Below, piece by piece: positions 44,200-55,710 of a stretch of DNA of 64,000 bases (positions within the stretch are counted from its first letter, which is position 1; every line of letters starts with the position of its first letter). The notes under the pieces were generated by a model. That model was not told the DNA's origin and did not search any database. It saw only the letters and a list, made by a program, of their open reading frames with translations. The DNA comes from Micropterus salmoides (lineage: Eukaryota > Chordata > Actinopteri > Centrarchiformes > Centrarchidae): the NCBI RefSeq assembly GCF_014851395.1, contig NW_024041150.1, positions 46,538,465-46,602,464 on the forward strand, given 5' to 3'. A program made the translations under genes and the position numbers.

Positions 44200-46765
44200 T
44201 TGACTGATACTGACTGACTCATCTGGACTCTGATAGAAACTCTTTCTCAACATCTTAAAATAACTTTTTTCTCAGGAACAGGTACAACAAGGTGAGCGGA
44301 GGAGGAACTCTCCCTCATGATTATTCAAGGGCGTGCAGCTACAGGTTAAACCTCTTCTTCTTCTTTGTCCCTCCTGAGTTGAACAGCCTTCAGAAATCTC
44401 TCTCAGCAGAAATAACTGATCTCTGTAGAGGTCTCTGATTATGTCATAGTTATTTGTCTTTGTGGATTAGTGGCTGTGGATCCTCCATTCACTGAAATAT
44501 GGAATAAAACACTCTTATGGGTTGAGGAGTACTACATCCTATGCAATGATTCTACCCCCTACCCTCATCTTGTGCCCACATCGAGTGTAAAAGCCTCCGA
44601 TACAGATCTTTTTGGTCGTTTTAACACTTGCAGACACCACTATCTTACTGAAACACAGTATTGATCTGTTATGAGAATACCATCCTATCATTTCTACGCA
44701 GTATTTAAAAGCTGCCCTGCTTCTCACTGGGTCCATACGCATATAAGCCTGTTGTACTGGTCCTTCACTCCTCACTAGTGGGTGCTTTAACATCATTATT
44801 ATTTTAGCCTCTCTGGAACACACACCCTGGCAGGAGAGTTTTCTAAGTTGACAACTGCCTGTGGTTTCTAATGTGCACAAACCATTTCACTTGCACAGTT
44901 GAATTGCGCATAACACAACCTGATGGCATTATTAATCTGGTTCTGGATGCACTTGCCTGGTTTTATGCTGTGGATGTTGTGTGGGTTTTGCGTTGTTTAC
45001 TTGTGCTTTTAACTAAAACGTCTCTGACTCAGCCCAGGGTTGTGTTACAAGCGCAACAGAGACGGTATGTCGAAAACACAGAAAGAGGAAAAAGAGATGT
45101 GTGGTGCCGAAAAACTAAGAATTGAGATGAACAAAATATTGGCACAAAAGACAGCAAAATGAAGCAAGTGTGGAAAGGTGCTGTGGGAGGCACAGATGAG
45201 CCAGGACCTGTGATGCATTTATTTATAGGCATATATTATATTTGGACGCACTTCTACACTTTACCCTTTTGCGTACCGGGACTTTTAATTGCGTACCAGC
45301 ACTTCTAACAATCTGCCGGTTCTGTGCTCTGCCCTCTCCTTATCAGGTTCTCTGGGCTTGGTGTGACGCCAACCTGTTCCTGTTCTCACCTGCCTGCTGA
45401 TCTCTGTGGGCGGAGACACTGACGCCCTGGTTGGCAGCAATCAGCAAACCTTTGAAATGTGTTTTTCTGGATTAGGATTATGACAAGTTAGTACTTTAGA
45501 GGACTAGAGACACCATGTAGAGCATTTTTCTTGCACTATATATACTTCACGTACTGCAGAGTACTAGCACAAGAAGGCTAATACTGCAGTGAAGGAGCAT
45601 ACAAAGGCACACAAAGTGTTATGCCATGATGTACCCACTGAGATGGACAGCTTTAAACTGCCGCTGTGCTTCATTCCGTGGAAGTTTGTAACATCTGTAC
45701 GTCATCGTCCTGTTAGCTGGGCTCGTGAAGAACCACAGAAAAGTGTACATGTACTCCGATACAGCAGTATTTAATAAAATCATTCTTCATCAAAGCTCCA
45801 GGACAGTGTTTGACATTTTAACACCGGGTCCTCTAAAGCTACTGACTGCGTATCGGAACCTCAGCAATAATCTGTTGAATCCTCGGGTCAAACAAACGCT
45901 CTGTAACATCTATAATAATTCATTCTTCTTCAGCATGCAGCTGCAGAGAGTGGGTGTTTCTAGTACGCTGTAGTGCGTACATGGTTATCTGCTCTTTGGT
46001 GTATTACTCATCATTCTGCAGATGTAAGACTGTCAGTTACTGAAATGATGCATGCTGGGTTTTGTTTGTGCGTTGAGTAAGCCTCTCTCGTGGGTCTGCC
46101 AGGCCGGTTTCACAAGCCTCTCTGTCTTTGTGTGAGCGCTGGCTTTCTGCCATGCGTGAGGCTCTTAGGCTAAAACCATAAGATATGAAGGCACAGAGGA
46201 GACTCGAGACCACCAGAGAGTAAAACCTGATGTTGTCCTGGACAACCATTAACAAGTTTGATCGTGACTAATCGTATTGTCACGCTCTCTATATTTCTTG
46301 TAAATCTCAACTTAAACATTGATGTAAACAAATTAAATATAAAACCAAAGCTCTCCCACACGCTGTACCCAGCTGGCCTCCCTCTGCTGCTTGTTTGGGT
46401 GGCTGATTTGCAGGCTGATCACGAAACGTCTTCTAGTATCTTCAGCCAAGTTCATTTGTCCTTGATTTTAGCCTTCTTTGATAACTCTGACCTGGACGAC
46501 AGAACCCTCACAGACGTGGTTTATCACGAGCGCGCTTTCTGTCTCAGTAGGGTGGATATCCAGGCTCACAGGGCTTTATCATTATGGACTATAGGAACCT
46601 GGACGTGGGTCACATCTCTCCTTCAGTTTGGATGCATTAGTTCCCTTCACCAATTATGTGCAGGTGTACCTGGAAGAACTGAAGGCAGAGGGGGTCACAC
46701 CAGGTACTGGTCTGATTTAGACTCTGCTTCTGTTGACTCACTTTGCATTTTGTTCATTGATAAGT
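44200..46765. other. Unassigned 2.6-kb interval
   Basis: No recognisable gene. Open frames at 44539-44880 (minus, 113 codons), 45029-45232 (minus) and 46258-46767 (plus, 169 codons) lack known motifs and lack splice-supported extensions. Base composition is ordinary. Old unrecognised transposon remnants are likely. Confidence 0.4.
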
Positions 46766-46769
46766 AGAA

Positions 46770-47455
46770 TCGATTAACATTCGATTAACACACCAGAGCA
46801 CTGCGCTCCCAGAATGCACCTGTGGTTCCTAGAGTCTCCAAAAGTAGACTAGGAGCCAGAGCGTTCAGCTATCAAGCTCCTCTCCTGTGGAACCAGGTTC
46901 CAGTTTGGGTTCAGGAGGCAGACACCATCTCCACATTTAAGAGTAGGCTTAAGACTTTCCTCTTTGATAAAGCTTATAGTTAGGGCTGGCTCAGGTGAGT
47001 CCTGAACCATCCCTTAGTTATGCTGCTATAGGCCTAGACTGCCGGGGGATTTCCCATGATGCACTGAGCTCCTCTCTCCTCTACTTTCTCTCCCTCTGTA
47101 TGCAACCTCATCCCATTATTGCATGTTACTAACTCAACTTCTCCCCTTTCCGGTAGTCTTGTGCTTTCTCGTCCCTCTCCTCTCTCCTCCTATCACTTCC
47201 TGCAGGTTTTCTGGCTCTGGAGCTGTGGAGTCTGGATCTGTGGTTGCGGGTCACCTGCTGCCCCCGTGTTCCTGCTCGACACCCTCTGCTGCAACGACTA
47301 TTGTTACTAGTCCTATTGTTATTATTGTTATTATAATCATTAACATTACGACTGTTACCATTAACACTACTATAAATATCTGTACCATTTTTCATTTAGT
47401 CTATAGCAACATCACCTTCACTGTCTGTACCTCTGTGTGGATACTGTGTAGGCTG

Positions 47456-47508
<53 letters not shown>

Positions 47509-47529
47509 CCCCCTCCCTCTCTCTCTCTC

Positions 47530-47563
<34 letters not shown>

Positions 47564-47815
47564 CCTCTCTCTCTCTCTCTCGGCCGCCCACCCTGAGCCA
47601 TGGTTCTGCTCGAGGTTTCTGCCTCTTAAAAGGAAGTTTTTCCTTGCCTCTGTCGCCTAGTGCTGCTCTTGGTGGGAACTGTTGGGCTTCTGTAAATAGC
47701 ATCACAGAGTTCGGTCTAGACCTGCTCTTTATGAAAAGCGCTGTGAGATAACTGTTGTTGTGAGTTGGCGCTATATAAATAAAATTAAATTGATTTGAAT
47801 TGAATTCTTACTTTA
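46770..47815 (+). mobile_element. LINE 3' end with expanded (CT)n
   Basis: It starts with ORF2 C-terminal coding sequence (VPRVSKSRLGARAFSYQAPL, LLWNQVPVWVQEADTISTFK, RLKTFLFDKAYS). A long 3' UTR follows with GGAAGTTTTTCCTTGCCTCTG and GAAAAGCGCTGTGAGATAAC, ending in TATATAAATAAAATTAAATTGATTTG at about 47770-47806. A (CT)n tract of about 125 bp lies inside it at 47456-47582. 5'-truncated. Confidence 0.85.
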
Positions 47816-48137
47816 CAGCAGTTTGCACGAGTGTGTTAGGAGCTTCTCTCTCATTGAATGAAGCTCAGCATTAACAGAAGGTTTGTGTTTTTATTGTTCA
47901 TGTTGTTCGTGTCACACATCTTCCACCACAGGGTTTTCAGTATAGAACAGATACATTTTCACAGTCTGAAACGCAGCCGTTTTTAAAGTTTATTATAAAT
48001 CTGCAGGTCGTCAGCTGTGTAAACAACCACCAATAAAGTTAGCACAGTTTAAAGGTCACACTTTATTCATACAGCATCATGTTCAAACTGACAAGAAGTC
48101 TAAAACTGTGAATCATTTAAAAACAGTAAAATAAATA
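47816..48137. other. Unassigned sequence left of duplication copy B
   Basis: AT-rich, no gene is recognised. Could contain distal 3' UTR of the receptor-like gene on the minus strand, without evidence. Confidence 0.35.
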
Positions 48138-48589
48138 ACTGTAAAATAATATTGGAATAAACAGCAGAGGATTTATTCCAGCAAAAGAGAAGAAGAAGGA
48201 GCTGCATCACATCAGTAACAGAACAACATGCTGAAACACAGAGTGCCAGAAAACAACAGCTGACTGTCGTTACGTTATTGTGAAGCTGTCAGATGCATCA
48301 TGGGAAATGTAGGATGCAGTGTTTTTGGACTCCAGTTTCATTAAACACTGGAGAAGAAGAACCAAACAGACTTTTTTTTCCTCAGGAGAATGTTCATCTG
48401 AGTGAGCTGTCAGTCAACCAGAGAGGATCTCAACACAAGACTGGACTGTGGTCTGATCTGGACTGAGAGTCAGAACCAGTACCAGGTCTAAGTGTCTCTG
48501 AGGGTTTCTGCCAGGTCAAACGTCCCCAGTGAGGTTCAGTGGAGACTTTACAGTGCCGCTGGTTTAGTGTCGCTGAGACCGTCTGCAGT

Positions 48590-48708
48590 ACCGGACTCCA
48601 CCAGCAGGGTGGGACATCCTGTCTGCAGTACCGGACTCCACCAGCAGGGTGGGACATCCTGTCTGCAGTACCGGACTCCACCAGCAGGGTGGGACATCCT
48701 GTCTGCAC
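48590..48708. repeat. 40-bp tandem repeat, three copies
   Basis: The unit is ACCGGACTCCACCAGCAGGG followed by TGGGACATCCTGTCTGCAGT; three identical copies. Copy A has one perfect and one partial unit (about 31885-31965). Confidence 0.95.
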
Positions 48709-48899
48709 CTTCTCTGAACATCAAACTCAGCAGTAGCTAAAAATACCAAATGTCCTCAAAACATATCTGACCAATAAAACTATCAGGAATACAAATGTGG
48801 CACAAACAGGAAGTGATGTCATGGCATGTTGTTCTGTTACAAACAGGTGAGGAGCTGTTCTTAAATCTGATTGGCTGACAGGGGGACGCATTTAGTATA

Positions 48900-49800
48900 T
48901 TCTGGACTACATCTAGACTAAAGCTGGACTAACCTGTAACTACACCTGACCTGAACCTAGCCTACATCTGGACTAAATCTGAATCTGGTCTGGAGCTGGA
49001 CTACACCTGGGCTGAACCTAGCCTACATCTGGACTAAATCTGAATCTGGTCTGGAGCTGGACTACACCTGGGCTAAACCTAGCCTACATCTGGACTAAAT
49101 CTGAATCTGGTCTGGAGCTGGACTACACCTGGACTAAACCTAGCCTACATCTGGACTAAATCTGAATCTGGTCTGGAGCTGGACTACACCTGGGCTAAAC
49201 CTAGCCTACATCTGGACTAAATCTGAATCTGGTCTGGAGCTGGACTACACCTGGACTAAACCTAGCCTACATCTGGACTAAACCTGAATCTGGTCTGGAG
49301 CTGGACTACACCTGGACTAAACCTAGCCTACATCTGGACTAAATCTGAATCTGGTCTGGAGCTGGACTACACCTGGACTAAACCTAGCCTACATCTGGAC
49401 TAAATCTGAATCTGGTCTGGAGCTGGACTACACCTGGGTTAAACCTAGCCTACATCTGGACTAAATCTGAACCTGGTCTGGAGCTGGACTACACCTGGGC
49501 TAAACCTAGCCTACATCTGGACTAAATCTGAACCTGGTCTGGAGCTGGACTACACCTGGACTAAACCTAGCCTACATCTGGACTAAATCTGAACCTGGTC
49601 TGGAGCTGGACTACACCTGGGCTAAACCTAGCCTACATCTGGACTAAATCTGAACCTGGTCTGGAGCTGGACTACACCTGGGCTAAACCTAGCCTACATC
49701 TAGACTAAATCTGAACCTGGTCTGGAGCTGGACTACACCTGGGCTAAACCTAGCCTACATCTGGACTAAACCTAGCCTACATCTGGACTGAACTCACACT
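48900..49800. repeat. 61-bp minisatellite, copy B, about 14 units
   Basis: Same unit as at 32160-32945 but expanded to about 14 full units with little internal deletion. Variants GGGCTAAAC/GGACTAAAC and GAATCTGG/GAACCTGG form blocks, which indicates recent local amplification. Confidence 0.95.
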
Positions 49801-50157
49801 GAACCTGGTCTGGAGTTGGACTACACCTAGCCTACATCTGGACTCAACCTAGGCTACACATGGTTTACACCCGGACTGAACCCGGGCTTCTACACCCAAC
49901 CTGAACCTTGGCAAAACCTTGACTGTACCTAGACCATACCTAAGCTATACCTAGCCTACACCTGGACTTAAACTAGCTAAATGTGGGGCTACACCAGGCC
50001 GGGTCTGCACAGCATCTGGACTTCAGACCTGCTGCCACACGAGGTGGTTTTCTCGAGAGCTGGATCAGGTCTGACAGCTGCCTCAGGAAGCAGTTTGTCA
50101 CGACAGAAGTGAGGATGAGATGAGATACTGGATTTGATTTATTCAGATCCACTTCAG

Positions 50158-52498
50158 TCACACGGGATCCAGACCTGCGAAAGAGGAATAACAGGTGCGT
50201 TAGAGGATGGGAGGGGTGTTTAGTAGAGTGGGAGGGGCCTAATGTATGATGGGAGGGGCTTGCTACCTTTAACTTTGTTACATTGGCGGTACTGACAGGA
50301 CAGGCGGGTGAGAACCCAACGGAGCCGGATGACAACAAACCCGAGCAGGACCAGGACCAAAGGAATTATTCTGTCGAGACAAAACCAGAGAAACACAGTC
50401 AGCATGGTCTCCTCTCAGTGTTCCACCTCGACTGACTTCTTCTAACTCCCACAGCGCCCACTGTGGACACTCGTGGTACTACAACTGTCTCAGAACCAGC
50501 AGGAGTCCGATTTAGTTTTTACACAGAGTGAAACCACAAAACCAGTCGGAGCTTCTGGAGTCCAGAAAATCCTTTTCACCCGGACAGACAGAAACCAGTG
50601 GATCAACAGAGGAGATTAAAGATCAGTGACGGTGATTCTTACATCACAGTGAGGTAGATCCACACTCCAGGAGCTGAGACTGTGGACAGGAAGAGTGCAG
50701 AGACAATCAGAACTCTGAACACGTCTTGAAACCTTGAATCTGACTCAAAGTGAACTGGTGAGTCTACCTGGAGCTTCAGTAGGCGTCGACGTCGTCGTGA
50801 CCACAGGTGCGGTTCTGTTTCCACACAGAGAGTCGGCAAACGTGGAACACTGGACCAGAGTGTCCTGATGAGATGCTGCAGGACACAATCCAATCAGTCA
50901 GTCAGTGTTCATCAGACCGGAGGTTTTGACCAGTACAAACGTCTTCAAGCAGTAAAACCATAACAAAGAGGAAACGGGCTGAAAGGGGAAGGTGTGCTTA
51001 CCTGAGCAGTCCTTGCACAACTTACACTGGATTCCTATCAGCCTCCTGTTAATCTCAGAACAGTTCTTGGTCACAAAGTAACCTGCAGGTCAGAAACAGG
51101 ACGTCAAACATGTTGCATCTTTTACACTTCATGCAGGAGCATCTGGACTCTGATTGCTCACTTACCTTCTGGACACACTGGGCAGCCACCTGGGTTCACC
51201 AGGAGTTGTCCGGTGCACGGGTCAAAGGCCATCTTCAGCAGCAGACATGCGATGCTCACCTGGAACCAAGCAGACCAAACATCTGAACACCTGGACACTT
51301 GGACACCTGAACACCTGAACACCTGGACACCTGAACACCTGGACACTTGGACACCTGAACACCCGGACATCTGAACACCTGAACACCTGGACACTTGAAC
51401 ACCTGGACACCCGGACACCTGGACACCTGGACACCTGAACACCTAGACATCTGAACACCTGGACACCCGGACACTTGAACACCTGGACACTTGGACACCT
51501 GCTGCTGCAGACCAAAGATCTGAGGCCTTTACAGTATGTGACACAATGAGACCTTATCCAGCGCCACACATCGCCTGCACCTTTCTACTAACGAGTGTTA
51601 AGTCATCAAACACGTTGTTAGCATCTCCCATAAACCTCTCTGGTATAAGTTCTGCCTGGTGACGTTGAGTTGATTCAGTAAAGGCAGCAGCCACGTACAG
51701 AAGTTAGCCTGGTGGAAAGTCAGGACAGCAGTTTATTTAAGGTGTTGGTGTTACATCTTACAGAAGGACAGGAACGCTGACTGTTCATCTGTAATGGCCT
51801 TTTCCCTAAACCGGGTCCTAAACCTCATTACCATGGTTACCAAACAGTTTAGATCTGCGTGAGTTTCTGTAATATGACCCCAAAGATCTGGTCCCTGATA
51901 GTCTGTACTGAACCTTTGAGGAAATTTTTTCTGTCTCCTAGCAACAGCCTTCCACTGAACCTTTGAGTGATCCGCCCCCTGCATGCCAGAGGAAACCCCG
52001 CCTCCTCTGCGTGCAGCTGTCAGACCAGAGATCTGGTCTCAGTCCGCTCTGCAGCTTTAGAACTGTTTGTTTCTGTCTCTGGGCGACACTGCAGTGACCC
52101 TCAGCCTCTGCACGCAGCTGTCTGCAACACGCCACAACACATGCTGCGTTCAGGCGTCTTTCACCGCTCATAAAACCATAAAGTGATGAGTTCAGGGTCC
52201 ACAGTAGACCGGGTGTAAACCACAAACCATCAGGTCTACAACAACAACTACTACTCATCAAACCCGGACCAGATTAACAAGAAGACTCTGAAATGCATTA
52301 AAACCGTCCAGACCACGTCAGACCAGGTCTACACTGAAAGCCAACAAACAGACTCCTCACACCTGGGCCAGATCAACAGGACCAGAGACAGACCTCAGAT
52401 CCACCACAGCCTGGTCGTGATGTCCCAGAAGAATAAAGAAAGAGACCTTTAAAGGAAAGCCCGGGTCACCTGTCTGCACTCACCTGTAGTCCGTCCAT
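50158..52498 (-). CDS. Small TNF-receptor-superfamily-like membrane protein, copy B
   Basis: Seven exons: 52498-52484, 51259-51166, 51082-51002, 50875-50768, 50679-50643, 50370-50267, 50174-50158. Again 456 nt and 151 residues, with the same splice sites as the copy at 33130-35716. Protein differences visible by eye: in the stalk VVTTRLTPTE of copy A is VVTTTSTPTE here (exon 4), and in the membrane span GLVVI is GFVVI (exon 6). The ectodomain cysteines are unchanged. In the alternative exon 7 frame copy B carries one extra codon (NPVSHLIL versus NPVSLIL), an in-frame 3-bp change. The 5' flank differs from copy A within 160 bp of the start codon and contains a CRE. Both copies appear intact; which is expressed cannot be told. 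Confidence 0.75.
51283..51502. repeat. 10-bp minisatellite in receptor-like intron 1, copy B
   Basis: Units ACACCTGAAC and ACACCTGGAC with variants (CTTGG, CCCGG, ATCTG), about 22 copies. Copy A has only about six (34256-34316). The 10-bp unit is stop-free, so all three minus-strand frames stay open as VQVSRCSG-like artefacts. Confidence 0.95.
51522..51881. mobile_element. hAT-like element, copy B, internally different
   Basis: Same insertion as in copy A: AAAGATCT at 51514-51521 and 51882-51889, left end GAGGCCTTTACAGTA, right end GTTTCTGTAATATGACCCC. It is only 360 bp versus 765 bp. Shared internal phrases (CAGCGCCAC, TAGTCATCAAACACG, TAAGTTCTGCCTG, ACCATGGTTAC) show common origin, but the interiors have diverged or been deleted more than the surrounding duplication. 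Confidence 0.8.
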
Positions 52499-52655
52499 GA
52501 TGCCTTCACTATTTCACCGATCAAACTAACAAACCAACTGAATCCAGCTGGTTTTATCAGCACAGGCTGCTCCCACCTCCGCAGAGGGGGAGGAGGGCTA
52601 TCCCAGCCCCCCTTCCTGTCGAGTCCTGCCCTCTGACGACACCAAGCACACCCAC

Positions 52656-52663
52656 TGACGTCA
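52656..52663. promoter_or_regulatory. CRE palindrome upstream of receptor-like copy B
   Basis: Perfect TGACGTCA lying 158 bp upstream of the copy B start codon and just outside the duplication breakpoint (52654). Copy A lacks it. CREB/ATF binding is inferred from the motif only. Confidence 0.5.
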
Positions 52664-52960
52664 GCAGGATTCACTCTGTGTGGCGTCAAGTTACAAAGTC
52701 ATTTAACTTCCGCAGCTTCAGGTTCTCTCTGTACGTCTTCATTTATGTGTTGTTCACAGGGCGTCCAGCAGCACAGAGAAATGTCCTGCTCAGATCTTCT
52801 CAGAAAGACACTCACCATCATGCTGTTATGTTTCTACACATGTGGACGCAGTGTTAAGAGGAGGCATTGTGTGTGAAAGAAGTTAGTCACAGTTTGGTTC
52901 AGATTAAACTGAGAGTTCTGACTAACCTCTTCAGCCGTGAACAAACCCGGGGAGTATGTT
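52664..52960. other. Unassigned sequence
   Basis: No gene or repeat is recognised; candidate upstream region of receptor-like copy B. Confidence 0.35.
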
Positions 52961-53103
52961 TTTATTTAGCCGACGCGTTTATCCAAAGCGTCGGGCCTCT
53001 GGAGCAGCCGGGGGTTAAGTGTCTTGCTCAGGGACACGCTGGTGGATGTGTCACAGTCGGGAATTGAACCAAAGGCATGTGTCTTATCCACTGCTCCACC
53101 CCA
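52961..53103 (-). mobile_element. tRNA-derived SINE
   Basis: On the minus strand it opens with TGGAGCAGTGGATAAGAC (A-box-like) and GGTTCAATTCC (B box), then CCCTGAGCAAGACACTTAAC, CTGCTCCAGAGGCCCGACG and the tail TTGGATAAACGCGTCGGCTA. This is the complete form of the fragment at 13315-13441. Confidence 0.85.
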
Positions 53104-53204
53104 TAAATCCGTCCCGAACGCTGCTCCGTTTGTTTTTGTGTTTGTTTTGTGAGAAGCATGAAGGGAGCAACAAACTTCATGTCGTCAGAATGAGAAACAG
53201 ACAC

Positions 53205-53285
53205 ACACAGTACTGTGATCCATGCTGGACTCGAACCAGTGCCTCTCCAGGCCCTGGTCTCTACTGACAGAGCAGCAGATCTCAG
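53205..53285 (-). mobile_element. tRNA-like or SINE head fragment
   Basis: Minus strand reads CTGTCAGTAGAGACCAGGGC and GGCACTGGTTCGAGTCCAGC, the latter with a B box GGTTCGAGTCC. The stem geometry of a functional tRNA is not seen, so a tRNA-derived SINE head is the better call. Confidence 0.45.
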
Positions 53286-53715
53286 AGCAGCTTGATGAGC
53301 GTGAAGGTTCATGATGCTACTGCTGACATCAGCTGTTTAAAGGACAGCGTGGAGCAGGTCACATACTGGCCTCTGATGTCACTCCACGATATCTAACAAG
53401 ACTGGACTGGTGTGACGAGGCTCCGACATGATCTGCATCCTCGTGTACGCACCAATCATCCTCCGCCACCCCCCCACAGAACAGACCTAGAGACTGCTCT
53501 GATGTACGGATGTCCGTAACGATGAGATGCTGTCGGCCATCCGAAGGTTTCCAGGCAGTAAAGCCTCAGCTAGTATCACAGGGAACGGGTTGAAATGAGG
53601 GAGCTGCGTCATCTTTTGGTCCTGTTCTCAGTGGTTTATTAGGTTTTTCGGTGACCCCATAGCTGATCATGGTCGCTCTGTGCAGGTGTGGTGGGCGGAG
53701 CCAGAATGACTAGAA
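53286..53715. other. Unassigned sequence
   Basis: No gene or element is recognised. Confidence 0.35.
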
Positions 53716-54016
53716 CCAGGGGCGAGTTCAACCTCAAAACGTTTCGCACCAGTTTGCAACATTTTCTGATTGAACGGCATGTTTCCTTGAAACGTTGCGC
53801 AACATTCTGCAACGGGCTTCGAGGTCTGTTTTCTCCCGCTTGGTGGGCGTGTCTCAGGTGTTACCCAATCAGCTGTGACAAGTTTGTAAACACAGCGGTG
53901 TTAAAAAGGCAGGAAAATGCAGCCCGCTTGCGTTCACAGCAGGGAGTTCAGGGAACCACCGTTTCCGTCGGGAACAACGTTTAGCTACGTTTTGTCGGCG
54001 CTGAACTCGCCCCTGG
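53716..54016. mobile_element. 301-bp MITE with CCAGGGGCGAGTTCA ends
   Basis: The left end CCAGGGGCGAGTTCAACC and the right end GCTGAACTCGCCCCTGG form perfect 15-bp terminal inverted repeats. Subterminal AAACGTTTCG, GAAACGTTGCGCAAC and CAACGTTTAGCTACGTTTTG repeat an ACGTTT motif. No clear target duplication. The CAGGGG end suggests hAT affinity. Confidence 0.8.
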
Positions 54017-54151
54017 TCTAAAGGAAACCTGAAGTTGCTGAGCCGTCGTGTTTGAGGCTCCACGTGAACCGATCAGATCAATCAAACTTTATCGGCAGAG
54101 TCTGAGTGTTGCACTCTGAATAGTTGGGCAAGTTGCAGCAGTGAGGCAATA

Positions 54152-54214
54152 CTTTACTGTATTTACTTTACTGTATTTACTTTACTGTATTTACTTCACT
54201 GTATTTACTTTACT
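54152..54214. repeat. 14-bp tandem repeat
   Basis: Four to five copies of CTTTACTGTATTTA. A related CTTTACTCTGTTTACTTTACT sits at 57321-57341. Confidence 0.9.
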
Positions 54215-54639
54215 CTTGATGTGCGATCACTTTGCACTTTACTGACCCATTGTACTAGAATCTGAAGTCCGGTTGAGCTAAAACAGCTGGGCGTGTGTGT
54301 CACCCAGTGAAACCAACCTTTTGTCCTTGTAATAAAAAATAAAGCCCATAGCAGAGCCTTGTCCTCCTTTTTTACAGCCGCTACCATCCCTTTTCAAAAC
54401 CCTGAACACAGCTGGCCCCACATCGGTTTGTTCTTACCATTAACACAGAATCAGTCAACCCATTTCCAAAACGCTAAGCTTTTCTTACCCAACACCAAAA
54501 CTGTGGATGTTTTTTGTGGTTGTGATGGAAATGTGATATTTTACTGTGTTTCCTGTTTCAGCCTGCATGCTTCATCAGAACAGACCAGTGTTTCACTGTC
54601 TGGTGTTTGATTAATTTATTATGTTACAGCTGGGTGAAG

Positions 54640-55083
54640 TTTTCCAAGGGAAAGATGCTCGTTAGAGAGTTTTCTTATCAGACTGTCCTTGATAGGCCTT
54701 CATCTCAGGACAGCTGGTCCCTTCCTCTCCTGGATAGCTGCGTAATACCCTTACAGTATAAAGTCACCTGCTTCTTCATTGGCTCTTTGTCTTGCCGCGT
54801 ACTGGATGTTTTTCCCTTTTCACACCATTCTTTGTAAACCCTAGAAATGGTTGTGCGTGAAAATCCCAGTAACTGAGCAGATTGTGAAATACTCAGACCG
54901 GCCCGTCTGGCACAAATCACCTTTCTTTCCCATTCTGACATTCAGTTTGGAGTCCAGGAGATTGTCTTGACCAGGACCACACCCCTAAATGCATTGAAGC
55001 AACTGCCATGTGATTGGTTGATTAGATAATTGCATTAATGAGAAATTGAACAGGTGTTCCTAATAATCCTTTAGGTGAGTGTA
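54640..55083 (-). mobile_element. Tc1-like transposon fragment (5' end and transposase N-terminus)
   Basis: On the minus strand a TACACTCACCTAAAGGATTA end (55082 downward) leads to a start codon at 54941. The frame MSEWERKVICARRAGLSISQ, SAQLLGFSRTTISRVYKEW and CEKGKTSSTRQ is the paired-like helix-turn-helix DNA-binding domain of Tc1 transposases. After about 40 residues the reading departs from the family and no DDE catalytic region or second inverted repeat is found. Confidence 0.85.
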
Positions 55084-55240
55084 CGTTGTCCTTAAAAATG
55101 ATGAGTGTCTGAAATAAACTACAAAATTGCGTTTGTTCTTTATTTTTTTTTGTGTGTTTTTCTTTGTTTTTTCTTAGACTTTCAGCTTAGATTGCTATTT
55201 TGATTGTACCATCTCACACGTGGATCCTTAGTTAGAATTA
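55084..55240. other. T-rich spacer
   Basis: Low-complexity T-rich sequence (55138-55175); nothing else is recognised. Confidence 0.4.
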
Positions 55241-55600
55241 CTGCAGATTCTCTCCGCTGTTTTGACCGGTTGAGCAGGGCTGTGTAACACGGGGTTCTCC
55301 GCTGCTAACCATTTGGGGCTTTGAACAGGGCCGTGCAGAAATACATTTTTCTCCGCTGTTTTAATTCCTTTTGGGGTTTAAACAGGGCTGTGCAGAAAAA
55401 ACAAAAGAACAAAAAACTAAAAAAAAGAAACAAAAAGAGGAGCATAAAAAAAATATATATGTAAAAATAAAAAATTAAAATAATAAAGTTAAAAGACATT
55501 TAAAAAAACAGGAAAACAAGGGTTTCTCCGCTGTTCGAGCAATTTTGGAGTCTTAACAGGGCTGTGAAGAGGACTGTTTTTTTCTGCTGTCGACCGCTTT
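55240..55600. repeat. Four degenerate copies of a TCTCCGCTGTT...AACAGGGCTGTG module
   Basis: TCTCCGCTGTT or a close variant followed 20-45 bp later by GGGGTTTAAACAGGGCTGTGC-like text occurs at about 55252, 55297, 55352 and 55525, with a fifth partial TTCTGCTGT at 55580. An A-rich stretch (55395-55515) separates the last two. Confidence 0.75.
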
Positions 55601-55710
55601 CCCCAGAGTTTGTAGCCGTAAACAATCTGGATTTACAGTGATGACTGTATCTAAGGAAAGGGTTAGAGTCCCCAAAAGACTTGTACAAGCAAAGAAGGAT
55701 AGTGAAGGAG

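Larger units (their letters stand above)
48138..52654. repeat. Segmental duplication, copy B
   Basis: Direct repeat of 31070-35872, shifted by about 16.8 kb. Exons 2, 3 and 5 of the receptor-like gene are identical by eye between copies, and introns differ by scattered substitutions. Differences concentrate in tandem repeats (94-, 40-, 61- and 10-bp units) and in the intron 1 transposon. Confidence 0.95.

Noticed and set aside
42956..44203. 411- and 391-codon frames on opposite strands
   Set aside because: Both derive from the 18-bp repeat whose length is a multiple of three; no flanking start context or splice structure.
44539..44880. 113-codon minus-strand frame
   Set aside because: Not recognisable; no supporting splice sites; possibly old transposon coding debris, not supportable as a gene.
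46258..46767. 169-codon plus-strand frame
   Set aside because: No recognisable domain and no codon-use or splice support; length is near chance in this base composition.
53205..53285. Functional tRNA gene
   Set aside because: A B-box-like sequence is present, but acceptor and anticodon stems do not pair convincingly; a SINE head is more likely.
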